Source of the DNA: Limanda limanda
Taxonomy: Eukaryota; Chordata; Actinopteri; Pleuronectiformes; Pleuronectidae
Reading direction: 5' to 3'
NCBI RefSeq assembly: GCF_963576545.1
Contig: NC_083636.1
Span: forward strand, 3,607,383-3,671,382
Length of the DNA stretch: 64,000 nt
Part shown: positions 38,571 through 50,450 of the stretch, one piece after another
Layout: the number at the start of each line of letters is the position of its first letter
Numbering within the stretch: position 1 is the stretch's first letter
Translations under genes and position numbers: made by a program
The notes under the pieces: model-generated
The model's database searches: none
Told to the model about the DNA's origin: nothing
Seen by the model: the letters and a program-made list of their open reading frames with translations, nothing else

Positions 38571-39126
38571 TCCAGGAAGAAGTCGTGTTATCGTTCTGAA
38601 CCGATGACTTGCATCAATAAGTCACTGCTTTAAAACAACCTCCACATAAACCACTTGACTTCTGATGTTTGCCAGCTGCTCGCCTGCTCCTGATATTGTG
38701 AACTCTCATGAGAGGCTATGAAAACAACGACAATGACAATAAAATGTGAAAACACACACAACTTGTCGCTAATAGAAACGTCAAAAGGCATGTGAACCAG
38801 GCCGTGCACGTCTCCGGCGTGGTGTGAGGTATTTCCTGCTCTGCTTCTGTCTCATTTCTGGGAAGATCATCTCACAGTGTGCACAGCGAAAACACTAAAA
38901 CAGTGGAAAATCCACACAGTCAGCAGCCGAGTCAAGAAAGAAGAAAGTAACTCAGCTGCCAAGAGTCGTCTTTCTTTCTCTCTCTCTCTCCTCCCCTGTC
39001 TCCCTGTCAGTCTCTCGCCCTCGGGGAAAAGGGTTGCTTCTTCTGAGGTGGAGGAATCAGACGTGAAGAGGACATTAGTGCGGTGGAGGCAGCGGTGCTC
39101 GTACTGTGGAGACGTTGGTTCTGGAC

Positions 39127-39821
39127 TAGGGTTGCAAAATTCCGGGAATATTCAAAGTTGGAAAATTTCCATGGGAATTAACGGGAATTAACGGGAATAA
39201 ACTGGAAATGTTGTGGGTAATTTATACTAACTGTATTTACCTTGTCATATACAGACATAAATATAAACATTTTGTTTTGTCATAGGCTGATTTGAGTCCT
39301 GAGGAAACTTTGGGCACTTGACTATATGCTTCTGCATCGTTGTGTCATTCTTAACATAGGTCTTTGCACATTATTTGCAAATGTACACAGCCTTTCCTTC
39401 TACATTGGATGGGGTGAAATGTCAATTGATGGATAAATGAATGGAAATAGGCTAGATGAACAGATGAACAATCCTCAATCAGCATGCTAATATATTTTCC
39501 CCAGTAATATCATGGAAACTTACCTGACTAGTCCTGCACTCTACAGCAGGCCTCAATAGCCCTGCTGTAGAGTGAAGGATGCTGGGAGTTATCTGTGCAT
39601 GTGATGGAAGAATGCACAGTGGAGGGTTGAAACTCAACGTGAAGCGTGTGCTGCATTCCATACATCTTTAAAACAGAGTTTTGAATGATGTTTTTATTGC
39701 TCAGCGTTTAATTTGCATAGTTTTTTTTTTTTTTTCAAAATTCCCAAAATTCCCGAGCTTAATATTCCCGTGGAAAGTTTCCGGAAATTTACTGGAAACT
39801 TTCCGGCCCTTTGCAACCCTA
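39127..39821 (-). mobile_element. Non-autonomous hAT element, copy 3 (internally deleted)
   Basis: Same family as copies 1, 2 and 4, in minus orientation. Ends TAGGGTTGCAAAA / TTTGCAACCCTA. Target duplication TTCTGGAC (39119-39126) / CTCTGGAC (39822-39829), 7 of 8. Relative to copy 4 about 150 bp are deleted at 39422, removing the start of the BED exon. Confidence 0.88.
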
Positions 39822-39829
39822 CTCTGGAC

Positions 39830-41250
39830 GCAGCTGAGCCCTGAAGTCGAATGAATGCTGTTTGCAGATCGAACCCTGTGACCCACGAGTGAGTGGAGCT
39901 CTGTGAAGGTCTGAGGAGGAAACACAGAGCAGTGGAGCTTCTCCAGCTGCAGAATGAAAACTGACAAAGTGGAGAGTTTACAGAAAATACACACAGACCC
40001 TAACTAACCATGTTAAACCAAAACTAACCGGATCAAACGGAAACACGGGAACAAACACTTTTCACGATGGTGTGAAAATGCCCTAAAAATTCAAATATAA
40101 ATCCTAATAAATAAAGTACGAGCTGAACAAACACAGGCTGTTTAAAAACATGAATAGTTTCCTGAAGATTTGAGGATTAAAGCGAATTCCCTGAGCCTGA
40201 TATCAGAGCTGCTTTCGGCCTTTTATCTTTGTTCGCTCCTCAGGTCTCAACATGTTGAGCTGTTCCACTGATTATTGAGACGGACTGAGAGGAATTCAAT
40301 TAGAGGAGGCCGGGACCTTTGGCGCCAGATGCCATGTAACCGGTTGACCAAACTATTAGAGTCTGATCGTGTCAGGAAACAAAGAATCGAGCCGTCTTAT
40401 TAGATTTCAATATCAGGTTTCATTTACACGGAGAGACAATGTCTGTCGGAGCAATAAATCAAAGTGATAAGTGGGTTGTTTGTGGCGTGAGACAGATGGA
40501 AGAGCAGATGTTCACTTGAAGATCAAATAGACACGACAACTCTTCTCTAAAATAATCACATCTTGTCTCCTAGGAAAAATAAATAAACGTGTGAAATCAA
40601 AACGTAGCAAATTCTAATATGTTATTTGTGAAATAAAATACGAAATTATTTGAAGAAAGAGAAAAGTAGAGATGAACTGGTTGTTTAATCGACTGATCTA
40701 TGATTTGGATTCGAAATAGGGATGGGACTCTACAGGAGTTTTCATGTTCGAATATTCATAACTTTATTGTACAATTATTCGAATATTCATGAATATTCTA
40801 ATAATATTGTTTTTTCCACCATGTTTTTTCCCCCACACATCGACCCCGGACACATTAAGGTCAAACACACACACAACAGGACTAATATTTCTCAAAAATA
40901 GCTTCATTAAGGAAATACGCCATTTGCCATCCGACGGATTTTAACAGGTAGCAATTGCAACGCATCACTGCCTGGTTACAGCATAGACCTTTGAAAAATG
41001 AATAAATAATAATAACATTGGAAAATAATTTTAAAAAGGAATAAACACGGTCTAATGACTTACAACCTTTCTTTTAAACTTCAGGCTTCCCGACGCTGGC
41101 AGCAGCCGAATTATTTGACAATTGAGTTTTAACTTAGCCTACGCTACTTAACGTAAAACTATGAGCGAAGTTGACTGGTCATCAGACTGGACATTAATAC
41201 AAAAGAATAATAACAAAACATGGCTTCATGCCAAATTAGATCATTGTTTT
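39830..41250. other. Intergenic with possible transposon fragment
   Basis: TAGGGATGGGACTCTACAGG at 40718 followed by ATTCGAATATTC repeats looks like the left end of a hAT-type element, but no matching right end was found. No gene seen. Confidence 0.35.
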
Positions 41251-41254
41251 AAAC

Positions 41255-41635
41255 TGACAGTCATTAACATTAAGATTAAGATACATTTATTTGTCCCAAA
41301 CACATGCACAGACATGCACAAGCACACTCATGCAAGGAGGGAAATGTAACCTCTGATTTTAACCCATCTGGTGCAGGACACACAGAGCAGTGAGCAGCCA
41401 TGTAAGGCGCCCGGGCAGCAGATGTTGGGGGAGTAAGGTGCCTTGCTCAGGGGCACTAGACAGGGTAGGGAGAATCCTCTTGGATTTGTGGACAGATCAA
41501 TCCAGGTTTGTCTTTTTGTTGTTTCTCCGTGGAGTCGAACCAGAGTCGAACCAGAGACCTTTTCTGCCCATAGTCCAAGTTTCTGCCACTATTAGCGAGA
41601 TGTAGGCTACAGCTACCTTACAGGCTAGCCTACTG
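41255..41635. repeat. Fish dispersed repeat fragment
   Basis: Starts TTAAGATACATTTATTTGTC and continues through GGAGTAAGGTGCCTTGCTCA and GTGGAGTCGAACCAG, phrases common in teleost retroelement copies. Boundaries are approximate. Confidence 0.45.
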
Positions 41636-42362
41636 TAGGCTCTGAGAACCAGAACAAACTGGCAGACATGATAATGATGCTGCATCATGATATAAACTCG
41701 ACTGTTTGTCTGGAACCAGACTTGGAGTGGAGACCTGAGAAGAATCCATGACTCCCTTCCTGTCGGCTGCAGTCGTCCGGCTGTCGGCCGAGTGTCTGTG
41801 GTCGCGGTGACCTCGGGCCTCCGTGCTCTCACCTTCCAGGGGGGGGGGGGTGTATTTCCTCCTCAGGGATCAATAAACTGCACCAGAGCAGAACTCTACG
41901 ATGACCTCAGTTTTTCCAACATGTCTTCAGGGCGATTATCCAGGTTTAACTACGGCCGGGGTCAAGATTTGACCCTAAATCAAGCATTACTTTGTTCCTC
42001 GTGCGTAATCGTTAAGTACTAATTATTTTTTAAGAAGTCTAAAGATATCGTTCAATAACAAAACGTTTAAACTCCTGTAATAACCTTTCATGGCAGCAGC
42101 CGTCCTCCATCAAAGCTGGGAATTCCTGCGGATTTCGGTTGTTTTCCTGTTTCATCCCTCAGGCGTCTGCGAGAAGTGATGATTGTTGTGCGTCCAAAAT
42201 TTTGTAATATACTGTGTCAACATGAAAAAGGAATTGTCTGGTCATATGGGCATAATAAAAAAAGGCCTCATATGGGCATAATATAACAAGGCCTCCTTAA
42301 AACTGCAGTACGTGGGATCACCAGGAAAATACTACTCACCATTACTCACTATTACTTACTAC

Positions 42363-42748
42363 CAGTGGTGTATAAAGTACTTGAAAGCCATACTTGAGTA
42401 AAAGTACAGATATCTTACCTGAAAGTGACTTCGGTAAAAGTAAACCCGTCACCCGTCAGAAAATGACTTGAGTAAAAGTCTGAAATTAGCTCATATTAAA
42501 AGTACTTAAGTATCAAAAGTATCTGGTGTTGAAATGTACTTAAGTATCAAAAGTAAAAGTACAAGTACCAAAATTAAAAATGCAAAGTGCTTTTTATAGT
42601 AGGCCTATACAGACACAAAACAACCCAAAATGTTTCTCCTCAAGATTTATCTCAACTGACCGAAAAATTATAACAACGCTATGAATATAATGTATATAAT
42701 GTATAATTTAACAAATTTTGAACCCTAGATGAGAGAGAGTGAAAGAGA

Positions 42749-42805
<57 letters not shown>

Positions 42806-43018
42806 GCGCCAACCTCCGCTGCTCAAGTAACGAGCCAGTTTGAGAATGTAAGAAGTAGAAAGTACAGATATTGGTGCTCAAATGTAACGAGTAAAAGTAA
42901 AAAGTCGTCAGGAAAAGAAGTACTCAAGTAAAGTACAGATATGTGAAAAATCTACTTAAGTACAGTAACGAAGTATTTCTACTTCGAAGTATTTCTACTT
43001 CGTTACTTCCCACCACTG
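42363..43018. mobile_element. hAT element with CAGTGGTG ends
   Basis: 656-bp element with ends CAGTGGTG / CACCACTG and perfect 8-bp target duplication CTTACTAC (42355-42362 and 43019-43026). Subterminal repeats of AAGTACT / GAGTAAAAGTA are on both sides. A (GA)n tract at 42729-42802 sits inside. No transposase ORF. Confidence 0.93.
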
Positions 43019-43349
43019 CTTACTACAAAAACTGCACAAACACACATTTATATCCTGAACGTGATCAACACACGTCTGTGGGAACTGAATCTCAGCTCCA
43101 GTGACAGATCTGGCTTCAGCTCCATTCAGCCTCACAAGTAAATCAATCCAAAATACCACTGCTGCAATTTAGTCAAAAAATAATGTTCTGATTTTTATCT
43201 TTTGGACCCAGACGCAATAATCTCTCTGCCCAACAAACAGCTTCCAGATGTTGGTGGTTTTTTTGCTCCGAGGTACCCCATCGGGGGTGAAAGCCATTTA
43301 TTATTAGACTGAGCAAAGTGAACACTGTTCAAACAGAGATGTGGAGAAA

Positions 43350-43351
<2 letters not shown>

Positions 43352-43416
<65 letters not shown>

Positions 43417-43440
43417 GACACACACACAGACTCACACACA
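43352..43440. repeat. (CA)n microsatellite with CAGA variants
   Basis: About 62 bp of pure CA, then CAGACAGACACAC units. Confidence 0.95.
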
Positions 43441-43910
43441 GATGAGCGTCTCTGGCTATAATTAGCCGTTCACCTCCTTTCACTGTGTCAGCTGCTTCAG
43501 ATGCTTCAGACTCTCACAGGCCTCCATCAGTCTCCCTCTGCCCCCCCCCCCCCACACCCCCCCCGGTATGAACACGTTTCAAACCCGATCCCTCTGTTTA
43601 CAGTCTGTGGTGCCGGAGCATTAACGACATGTAAAGACTGTTTCCTGTGTCACGGCTGCTCCATTAAACCCCCATTCAACTGTCCGAGGGTTTATTTCTC
43701 CAGAGGCCTTATCGTGCACAGGGTGTAAGCTCCAGGAACCGAGGGGGGGGGGGGGTGAGCTGTGTGTGCTGTGCCACTGTCTGATAATGAAGTCCGAGAC
43801 GGTTTCAGTGGACGCTCGACCTTTGTCCTGCTGTTCCTCGGCTATTAATAGATCCGCTCTTCAAGGCGAGCGAGTGTTTCAGTGTCTTATACGGAAAAAA
43901 AACCTTAAAG

Positions 43911-44183
43911 TAGGGCTGGGCAAGTTAACTCGTTTTAATCGAGTTAACTCAAGTGATGAGTTAACTCGATTGTTTATCCGCCAATTATTTTCTTTTTTCC
44001 TGTTCTGCAGCAGTCAGCAACAGACTTTCACAAAATAAAAGCCTGACTTTCACAATAAAACAATAAATAATCAAACCTGAGTGAATGTGAGATAAAATAA
44101 TTAATCGAGTTAACTCATCACTTGAGTTAACTCGAGTTAACTTGAGTTAACTCGATTGAAACGAGTTAACTTGCCCAGCCCTA
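43911..44183. mobile_element. Palindromic hAT-type MITE
   Basis: 273-bp element with long inverted termini (TAGGGCTGGGCAAGTTAACT / AGTTAACTTGCCCAGCCCTA) rich in GAGTTAACTC units. Perfect target duplication CCTTAAAG (43903-43910 and 44184-44191). Confidence 0.93.
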
Positions 44184-44191
44184 CCTTAAAG

Positions 44192-45720
44192 CAATGTGCA
44201 GCAATAATTAAAGGTTTAATTCAACATTCAACAACGGCAGCTTCAAGTCTCCACCATGTTAGCAGATTGGACTTTTTAATCAATTTGGTTTTAATTAGTT
44301 TAAATGATCGAAATGGGGTGAAAAGGTCATGATTGACAGCTGAGACCGGCTCCTGATTGGCCGAGCTTGTGTATCTGGTATTTGGAAAAAAGCAGACTAT
44401 GAAGTTTAACCTCATATTATTTTGTCTTTATTACTTACAGCAGGTTTAGTGTCGCTCTGAACTCTCAGTCTTTGTTATTGTGGATAAACGCTTTCAGCAC
44501 GTGGACTCAGATATTCACCAGTGAGTCATAAAGTCGAGACGTTTTTAGTAAAGTTGTGTAACTTATGCTAAATAAAGTGTTTCCAGGAGACAGACGCACC
44601 TACCGCTGTGTGTTGCTTCCTGTTTGACGTACCGTTAGAAAGTTTAAAAGCCCTTTTTAAAGTTATGACAAATTACACTGGGAGCCTTTTGGCTTTTTAC
44701 ATCCCTCATAATGTTACGCAATCCAGATAAAGGTTTTATGGGAAGGTGTTTTTGTTTTGCAGATAAATATGCGGAGCAACATCTGGAAGCTGTTAAACCA
44801 GAGGCTGCGTAACTTCATATTGAATGAGTAGTTGGTTTTAATGCGGTTTTTAATCTAATTCAACATGAATGTCAGTCTGAGAAATCATGAATATTTCACT
44901 GGGATGCTTCTTAAAAGTATTTTTCTACTTTACAATATGGGATAAATCACTTTGACCCTCTCGTAACTTGGCCGACATGAGGAAATATTAAATTTAGACG
45001 GTTAGAACCCTTTGGGAACATTCTTGGGATAAATATCTGTAGTATTGCATTTTTAAATGAAGGCTGAAGACAAAAATGGTTCCAGATTTTTTTGCCTCTT
45101 CGTCCCAAAGAGAAGAGAATATGTACATCAAAGTATTTATAAGATATTTTTGTACTACAGTATAGTAAAGATAAGCAATGTAGTACTTTGAGAATCTGTA
45201 GGATTATGGTTGGTTTTACGATATAATATATTTCATAATTTGACACAATACTACTGATAAAGCTTTCTTAATGGAAGGAAAGATTTTCATTCAGAATTTT
45301 TTAAATGAAAGCATCTACTTTGCCATAACTGTTTGTCTCCGGTGATTTCCGAAGCACCAGAGTTTACCACAGAGTCGTTTGGTCAGAGTTCACATTCTTC
45401 ACATGCTGCAGATCTGCTGATGTCTTCAGCCTCCGAGTGTTTTTCCAACCAGAAGCTTTCTCCTAAAAAAAAGGTGCAGACATTCCCAGAAGCTCGTCGT
45501 CCGTTCTGCTGAGTCACCGCTCGCACTCTGTACTTTGTCAGGAATGCTGTGCAGTCGTTGGCCGAGTCACTTTAACGAGACCCACAACAATCAACCATCA
45601 CAAGCTTCTCTTTCAACCCCCCCGGCCGCCATCTTTCACTCTTAACCTGCGTTTCCTGCAAGAAAAGAATCCACAAATCATCTCCTGGGAGAACAAACTC
45701 ACACTAATCAGATCTAGTTA
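44192..45720. other. Intergenic, no gene seen
   Basis: AT-rich, no bounded transposon or recognisable coding exon. Confidence 0.5.
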
Positions 45721-45731
45721 TCTGTCTTAAT

Positions 45732-46599
45732 TAGGGTTGCAAAATTCTGGGAATATTCAAAGTTGGAAACTTTCCATGGGAATTAACGGGAATTAACGGG
45801 AATTAACGGGAATTAACGGCAATTAACGGGAATATACGGGAATTAACGGGAATAAACTGGAAATGTTGTGGGTAATTTATACTAACTGTATTTACCTTGT
45901 CATATACAGACATAAATATAAACATTTTGTTTTGTCATAGGCTGATTTGAGCCCTGAGGAAACTTTGGGCACTTGACTATATGCTTCTGCATCGTTGTGT
46001 CATTCTTAACATAGGTCTTTGCACAGTATTTGCAAATGTACACAGCCTTTCCTTCTACATTGGATGGGGTGAAATGTCTCAACACATGAGATAGTGCACG
46101 TGGCATTGTTCTGTAGAATAAGATGAGAAAAAAGTTTGTAAAAAAACACTAATGCAATGCCAGAGATATAAATAGTTAGTCAAACAATTTGAATCTTCTG
46201 TATAAATATTTAACAATTGATGGATAAATGTATGGAAATAGGCTAGATGAACAGATGAACAATCCTAAATCAGCATGCTAATATATTTTCCCCAGTAATA
46301 TCATGGAAACTTACCTGACTAGTCCTTCACTCTACAGCAGGCCTCAGTAGCCCTGCTGTAGAGTGAAGCATGCTGGGAGTTATCTGTGCATGTGATGGAA
46401 GAATGCACAGTGGAGGGTTGAAACTCAACGTTCCATACATCTTTAAAATAGAGTTTTGAATGATGTTTCTATTGCTCAGCGTTTAAGTTGCGTAGTTTTT
46501 TTCAAAATTCCCAAAATTCCACGAGCTCAACTTCCCATGGAAAGTTTCCGGAAAGTTTCCGGAAATTTACCGGAAACTTTCTGCCCCATTGCAACCCTA
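45732..46599 (-). mobile_element. Non-autonomous hAT element with BED-finger exon, copy 4
   Basis: 868-bp element in minus orientation with perfect target duplication GTCTTAAT (45724-45731 and 46600-46607). About six AATTAACGGG subterminal repeats are near the left end. The BED exon is intact at 45900-46106. Confidence 0.93.
45900..46106 (-). pseudogene. BED zinc-finger exon remnant of hAT transposase (copy 4)
   Basis: 68-codon open frame, with the same CKYC...HIVKC ligands as copies 1 and 2; W-to-L in the HVxRHF stretch and Q-to-K near the end are differences. No catalytic domain. Confidence 0.75.
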
Positions 46600-47168
46600 G
46601 TCTTAATCATATTTAAACTGGATTAAATGTTTTTTATTTTAAATTGTACTCGATCTGGACGTTCATGAGGATCTGCACCAAACTCCACGTCCTCAGGCCG
46701 TCGGGATCTGACCACACCTTCTCCTCACATGTTGTCACCTCAGCTCACGTCTGTGACACGTCAACGAGTCGATAACACAAACAAACACTTCAGGAATCAT
46801 CTCTTCCTTTTCCTTTTGTGCACTAATCCGAAGCTAAATTACAACAATAGGTCAACATCACAGAGAGCGTCCTGCAGCACAAAGAGCTTCACGGGGGGGT
46901 AATCCGGCCTCGTTGTTTTACCAGGAAGCCATTTTGGATGAGTGCTTTTCTCAGTGTCACCTGTTCAAAGAATTCCCACTGTTCCAGCGTCATGGGTCTA
47001 ACATCAGTCTCCACGCTGAGGACGAGTTTAATTAACTTTACGGCAAAACAACGCACTCGAGCGCTGCAGGAGATCCACACGACTTCCTGTTAATGCTCGT
47101 GGTTAATTCCCTCAACACAACGGGACGAAAAACAATTCAACGTGGCCAATCCTCCATGTGTGAAATGG

Positions 47169-47176
47169 TATAAAAG
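47169..47176 (+). promoter_or_regulatory. pmch: pmch TATA box
   Basis: TATAAAAG about 103 bp upstream of the pmch ATG, implying transcription start near 47200. A canonical TATA promoter suits a strongly cell-type-restricted hormone gene. Confidence 0.75.
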
Positions 47177-47278
47177 ACCTTGATTCGATCTCGGAGTCAG
47201 AACAGCAACACAAGCTCTCCGGAGGGAAACAAATCCACGAAACCAGCTCCACCTCACACCACCTGGAAGATCTTCACC

Positions 47279-47689
47279 ATGAGGCAGTCGTGTATCTCCA
47301 TCGTCTTCGCCGCGGCGCTCATACTCAAGGGCTACGTCCTGTCGGGGGCGTTACCCATGGGCAAGACCGAAGACGGCTCCATGGAGCAGGAGACCTTCGC
47401 CTCGCTGCTGAGCGACAAGGCGACGGAGAACGGCTTCGGCGACGCAGACCTGGCGACCGAGGAGAAGCTGAGCGGGCCCAGGGTCATCGTGGTGGCCGAC
47501 CCCAGCGTGTGGAGGGACCTGCGAGTTCTGCACAACGGCCTGTCGCTGTACAAGAGGAGAGCGGACCACAGCGACCAGGTGGCGACCCAGCACAAGGACG
47601 CCGGCCAGGGCGTGAACATCCCCATCCTGAGGAGGGACAACATGAGGTGCATGGTGGGACGGGTGTACCGGCCGTGCTGGGAAGTCTAG
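47279..47689 (+). CDS. pmch: Pro-melanin-concentrating hormone (fish type, intronless)
   Basis: Precursor of MCH, the hypothalamic/pituitary peptide that concentrates melanosomes and affects feeding in fish. 136 residues in a single exon. A signal peptide spans about residues 1-23 ([17 protein letters not shown]). An acidic, poorly conserved middle follows. The dibasic site RR at 118-119 releases the C-terminal 17-mer [17 protein letters not shown] (120-136), with the ring-forming cysteines and no amidation signal, as usual for MCH. The canonical teleost peptide begins DTM; here it is DNM. The frame is open upstream to 47180, but ATG 47279 starts a clean signal peptide and lies after the TATA box. 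Lack of introns matches the teleost MCH1-type gene. AATAAA is at 47768-47773. Confidence 0.96.
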   Translation: MRQSCISIVFAAALILKGYVLSGALPMGKTEDGSMEQETFASLLSDKATENGFGDADLATEEKLSGPRVIVVADPSVWRDLRVLHNGLSLYKRRADHSDQVATQHKDAGQGVNIPILRRDNMRCMVGRVYRPCWEV

Positions 47690-47767
47690 GACACTCCACA
47701 ACTCGCTCTGAGATGTAACATAACCCAAGATTCTGTGTATCTATATTTAAATTATTGCAGATGTGAG

Positions 47768-47773
47768 AATAAA
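47768..47773 (+). terminator. pmch: pmch polyadenylation signal
   Basis: AATAAA 79 bp after the stop codon, giving a very short 3' UTR, as expected for this hormone gene. Confidence 0.75.
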
Positions 47774-47779
47774 AACCGT

Positions 47780-48600
47780 TGAATTCTGCCTCAGATCTCG
47801 TGCGTCTCTTTTCAGATTCTTGTCAGATCTGTTCCTACACAGACGTAAACAGGCTGCTGAGCTTTAAAGATGTTAGAAGGTTTATTGTTGAACTTTTAGA
47901 CGGAACCAGACTTGTTGTTTCTCTTCCTCTGATCTTCACACCTCCCGGTTTCAGCTGCGTACGGTTTCTTCTCCTCTGAATCAAAGAAGCTCCATTTTTA
48001 AATCTTCAAAAACAGACACGATGGTAGACTGAGGAAAGGAATGTGCAAAAACACAGCATGAAATCACGAAGCTAAAAGGCAAAAGGCAGGAAATGCACAA
48101 GGTTTTATTTAAAAATGCTTCTGAACGTCTTCATTTCCTGCAGCATCTCTGCAGAAAGGTTGCGTTAATGATGCTTGTGACTTCCAGCTCCTCTTTAAAA
48201 CATTTTCACCTTAGATCTTGCAGAATGAGTTCATCCTCCACAATAAAGAGACAAGCTGCAGACAACTAATAATACCAGAGTGTTAAGCAAAGTGATTTCC
48301 TCAACTTTCAATCACGATAAGAATCAAGCTCCTTCTCTAGAGTCTTTACTTAAAATGCTCAAAACCCATTAATCCTGTGAGACGTTATATTGTTGTTTTG
48401 TTTTTATGTACAGTGGCAATTCCAAATATTTCCAATATATGCAACTGTTCAGTTTACTCAGAGGTTAACTAACAAGTCACCAGAGTTACTTTTACACACA
48501 ACAACACACACACACAGCTGATTTCCTTGCAAATGAATATTAACGGTCACAGCCTATTCCAGAAAATCTCTGCACCTTAGCACTGTACGTGCCCATAACT
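47780..48600. other. Intergenic, no gene seen
   Basis: Low-complexity-poor, AT-rich sequence. No recognised element. Confidence 0.5.
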
Positions 48601-48604
48601 CTCT

Positions 48605-48760
48605 CACTGTATATATTGTTTCGTTTTATATTGTTTTATATATATATATATTGTTGTTTAATGTCTGATTGGTATTTATGTGCACCAACCACACCAAGGC
48701 AATTTCCTGTATGTGAATATATACTTGGTAAATTAAAAGAATTCTGATTCTGATTCTGAA
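48605..48760 (+). repeat. Retroelement 3' end, copy 2
   Basis: Matches 21575-21715: TATTTATGTGCACCAACCAC, AAGGCAATTTCCTGTATGTG, and the tail GAATTCTGATTCTGATTCTGA. Confidence 0.7.
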
Positions 48761-50140
48761 CACCAGTCGCTCCAGTGGGTGAACGTGCCGAGCGATAATA
48801 ACAGCTGTTGAATGCATCAATGAAATAATCGGTTTTCACACATTCCTGGAAAGCAGAGCAGCGGAGGCAGGAACTATTTAGCGTGTTTGCCTTCAGGCGT
48901 GAAGAAGCAGTCGTCTGCGGAGAGGGTTTGTGCCCGAGACGCATCTACACCTCGTCCAGAAGAAGAAGAAGAAGAAGGAGAAGAAGAAGGAAAACAAGAG
49001 CCAACACAAACACGCAGGTTCGTCCCGGGAGTTTAGAAGGATCGTGAAAAGGCCCGAGTGTTGCTGAAGGGAGAGTGGGGGGGGGGTTCTCACCTCTGGC
49101 ACAGCGGCACGTCTCTTTGTTACGATAGTGAGCTTCACTCCAGTGTTATTCCAGCTAGGCAAACACAGGACGCACATCTAACAGCGGTGAATGTATTAAC
49201 AGGCACAAATTGAATTATGCCGCTGAGATTCCAACACAGCGCGTTTCTGAGGTCTCGCCGAAATCTGTTTTCATTCACTTACAGACAGGTTAAGGATTCC
49301 TGGACCGCAACATGCACGGAGGAACTTCCTGTTCAGGGGGCCGCACACGAGACGCTTCCTGCGGGAAAAAGCTTTTCTGGCGGGAAAGCAACTGAACCGA
49401 GGAGTTTTGTTGCCTGAAATTAACCAAATAAATAAAAAAACGATAAAGACTCCTAAGGGAAAGTCCTGTGTCTAACCTCTGTGTGCAGACTGCATCGGTT
49501 TAATATCACCTCACCTCTAATTTAACTGAACAAAATCGTCTTTGGCCTCGAAAATCAAATCCAAAGCCAGAAACCTCCGTATCACATTTGATTCACATCT
49601 TAATTTTTAAGCCTGAGTCCATAACTTTATTAAATCTTGCTTAAATCAGTTTATTGTTTTCAGACAAACGTAGATTAAACCTTAATCTCATTGCTGCAGT
49701 TACTTATTGTTGTTTACTTCACTTCTGCTGTAGCTGCAGGTAAAGACTTTACTCTGACACTCATTTATGACACCGGAGCTATGAGCTGACTCCAGAAGAC
49801 GACCTTCAGGTACTGGGAGCTCATACTGGTAATGGCGGTGGGGGGTGGGGTCGGTGTGGAGGCTGGGAGGTGACTCCAGGAGAAGATGAAGGTGAAAAGA
49901 TGAAAAGCTGATGCGTTCACATCCCATCCGTGCATCTGCAGGGATGCTGGTCGTCATGGAGAAGGTCAGTCAACATGTTAGCACAATGCATTTTAAAAAT
50001 AGCCACCTCAACGCTCTGTGTTGTGCTGCGAGACGGAGACGGTGGAGAAATCGTATCAGCATGAAGTCTGTGCACGGCGTGATGGTGTCATGAACCACGT
50101 GGAATGGTTTTGGAGAATCTGATCCTCATGCAGCTCGCAC
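48761..50140. other. Intergenic, no gene seen
   Basis: Contains a GAA-rich tract at 48958-48992 and a poly-G run at 49078-49087. No supported gene. Confidence 0.5.
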
Positions 50141-50150
50141 TCACTCGCCA

Positions 50151-50450
50151 CAGTGACCTCACACGAGCCTCAGTGACATCACACGAGCCTCAGTGACCTC
50201 ACACGAGCCTCAGTGACCTCACACGAGTCTCAGTGACCTCACACGAGTCTCAGTGACCTCACACGAGCCTCAGTGACCACTCCCTCGCCACAGTGACCAC
50301 ACACAAGCCTCAGTGACCTCACACGAGCCTCAGTGACCACACACGAGCCTCAGTGACCAAACACGAGCCTCAGTGACCACACACAAGCCTCAGTGACCAC
50401 ACACGAGCCCCAGTGACCTCACATGAGCCTCAGTGACCTCACTGGACTCG
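50151..50450. repeat. 20-bp minisatellite, 15 units in exact register
   Basis: Consensus CAGTGACCTCACACGAGCCT. CAGTGAC begins at 50151 and every 20 bp to 50431 without a single indel; changes are substitutions only. Fourteen of the fifteen units contain TGACC. Confidence 0.97.

Noticed and set aside
40718..41120. Possible full hAT element starting TAGGGATGGGAC
   Set aside because: No matching right terminus or target duplication could be found.
50151..50450. CRISPR-like array
   Set aside because: There are no unique spacers; it is a contiguous 20-bp minisatellite in a vertebrate genome.
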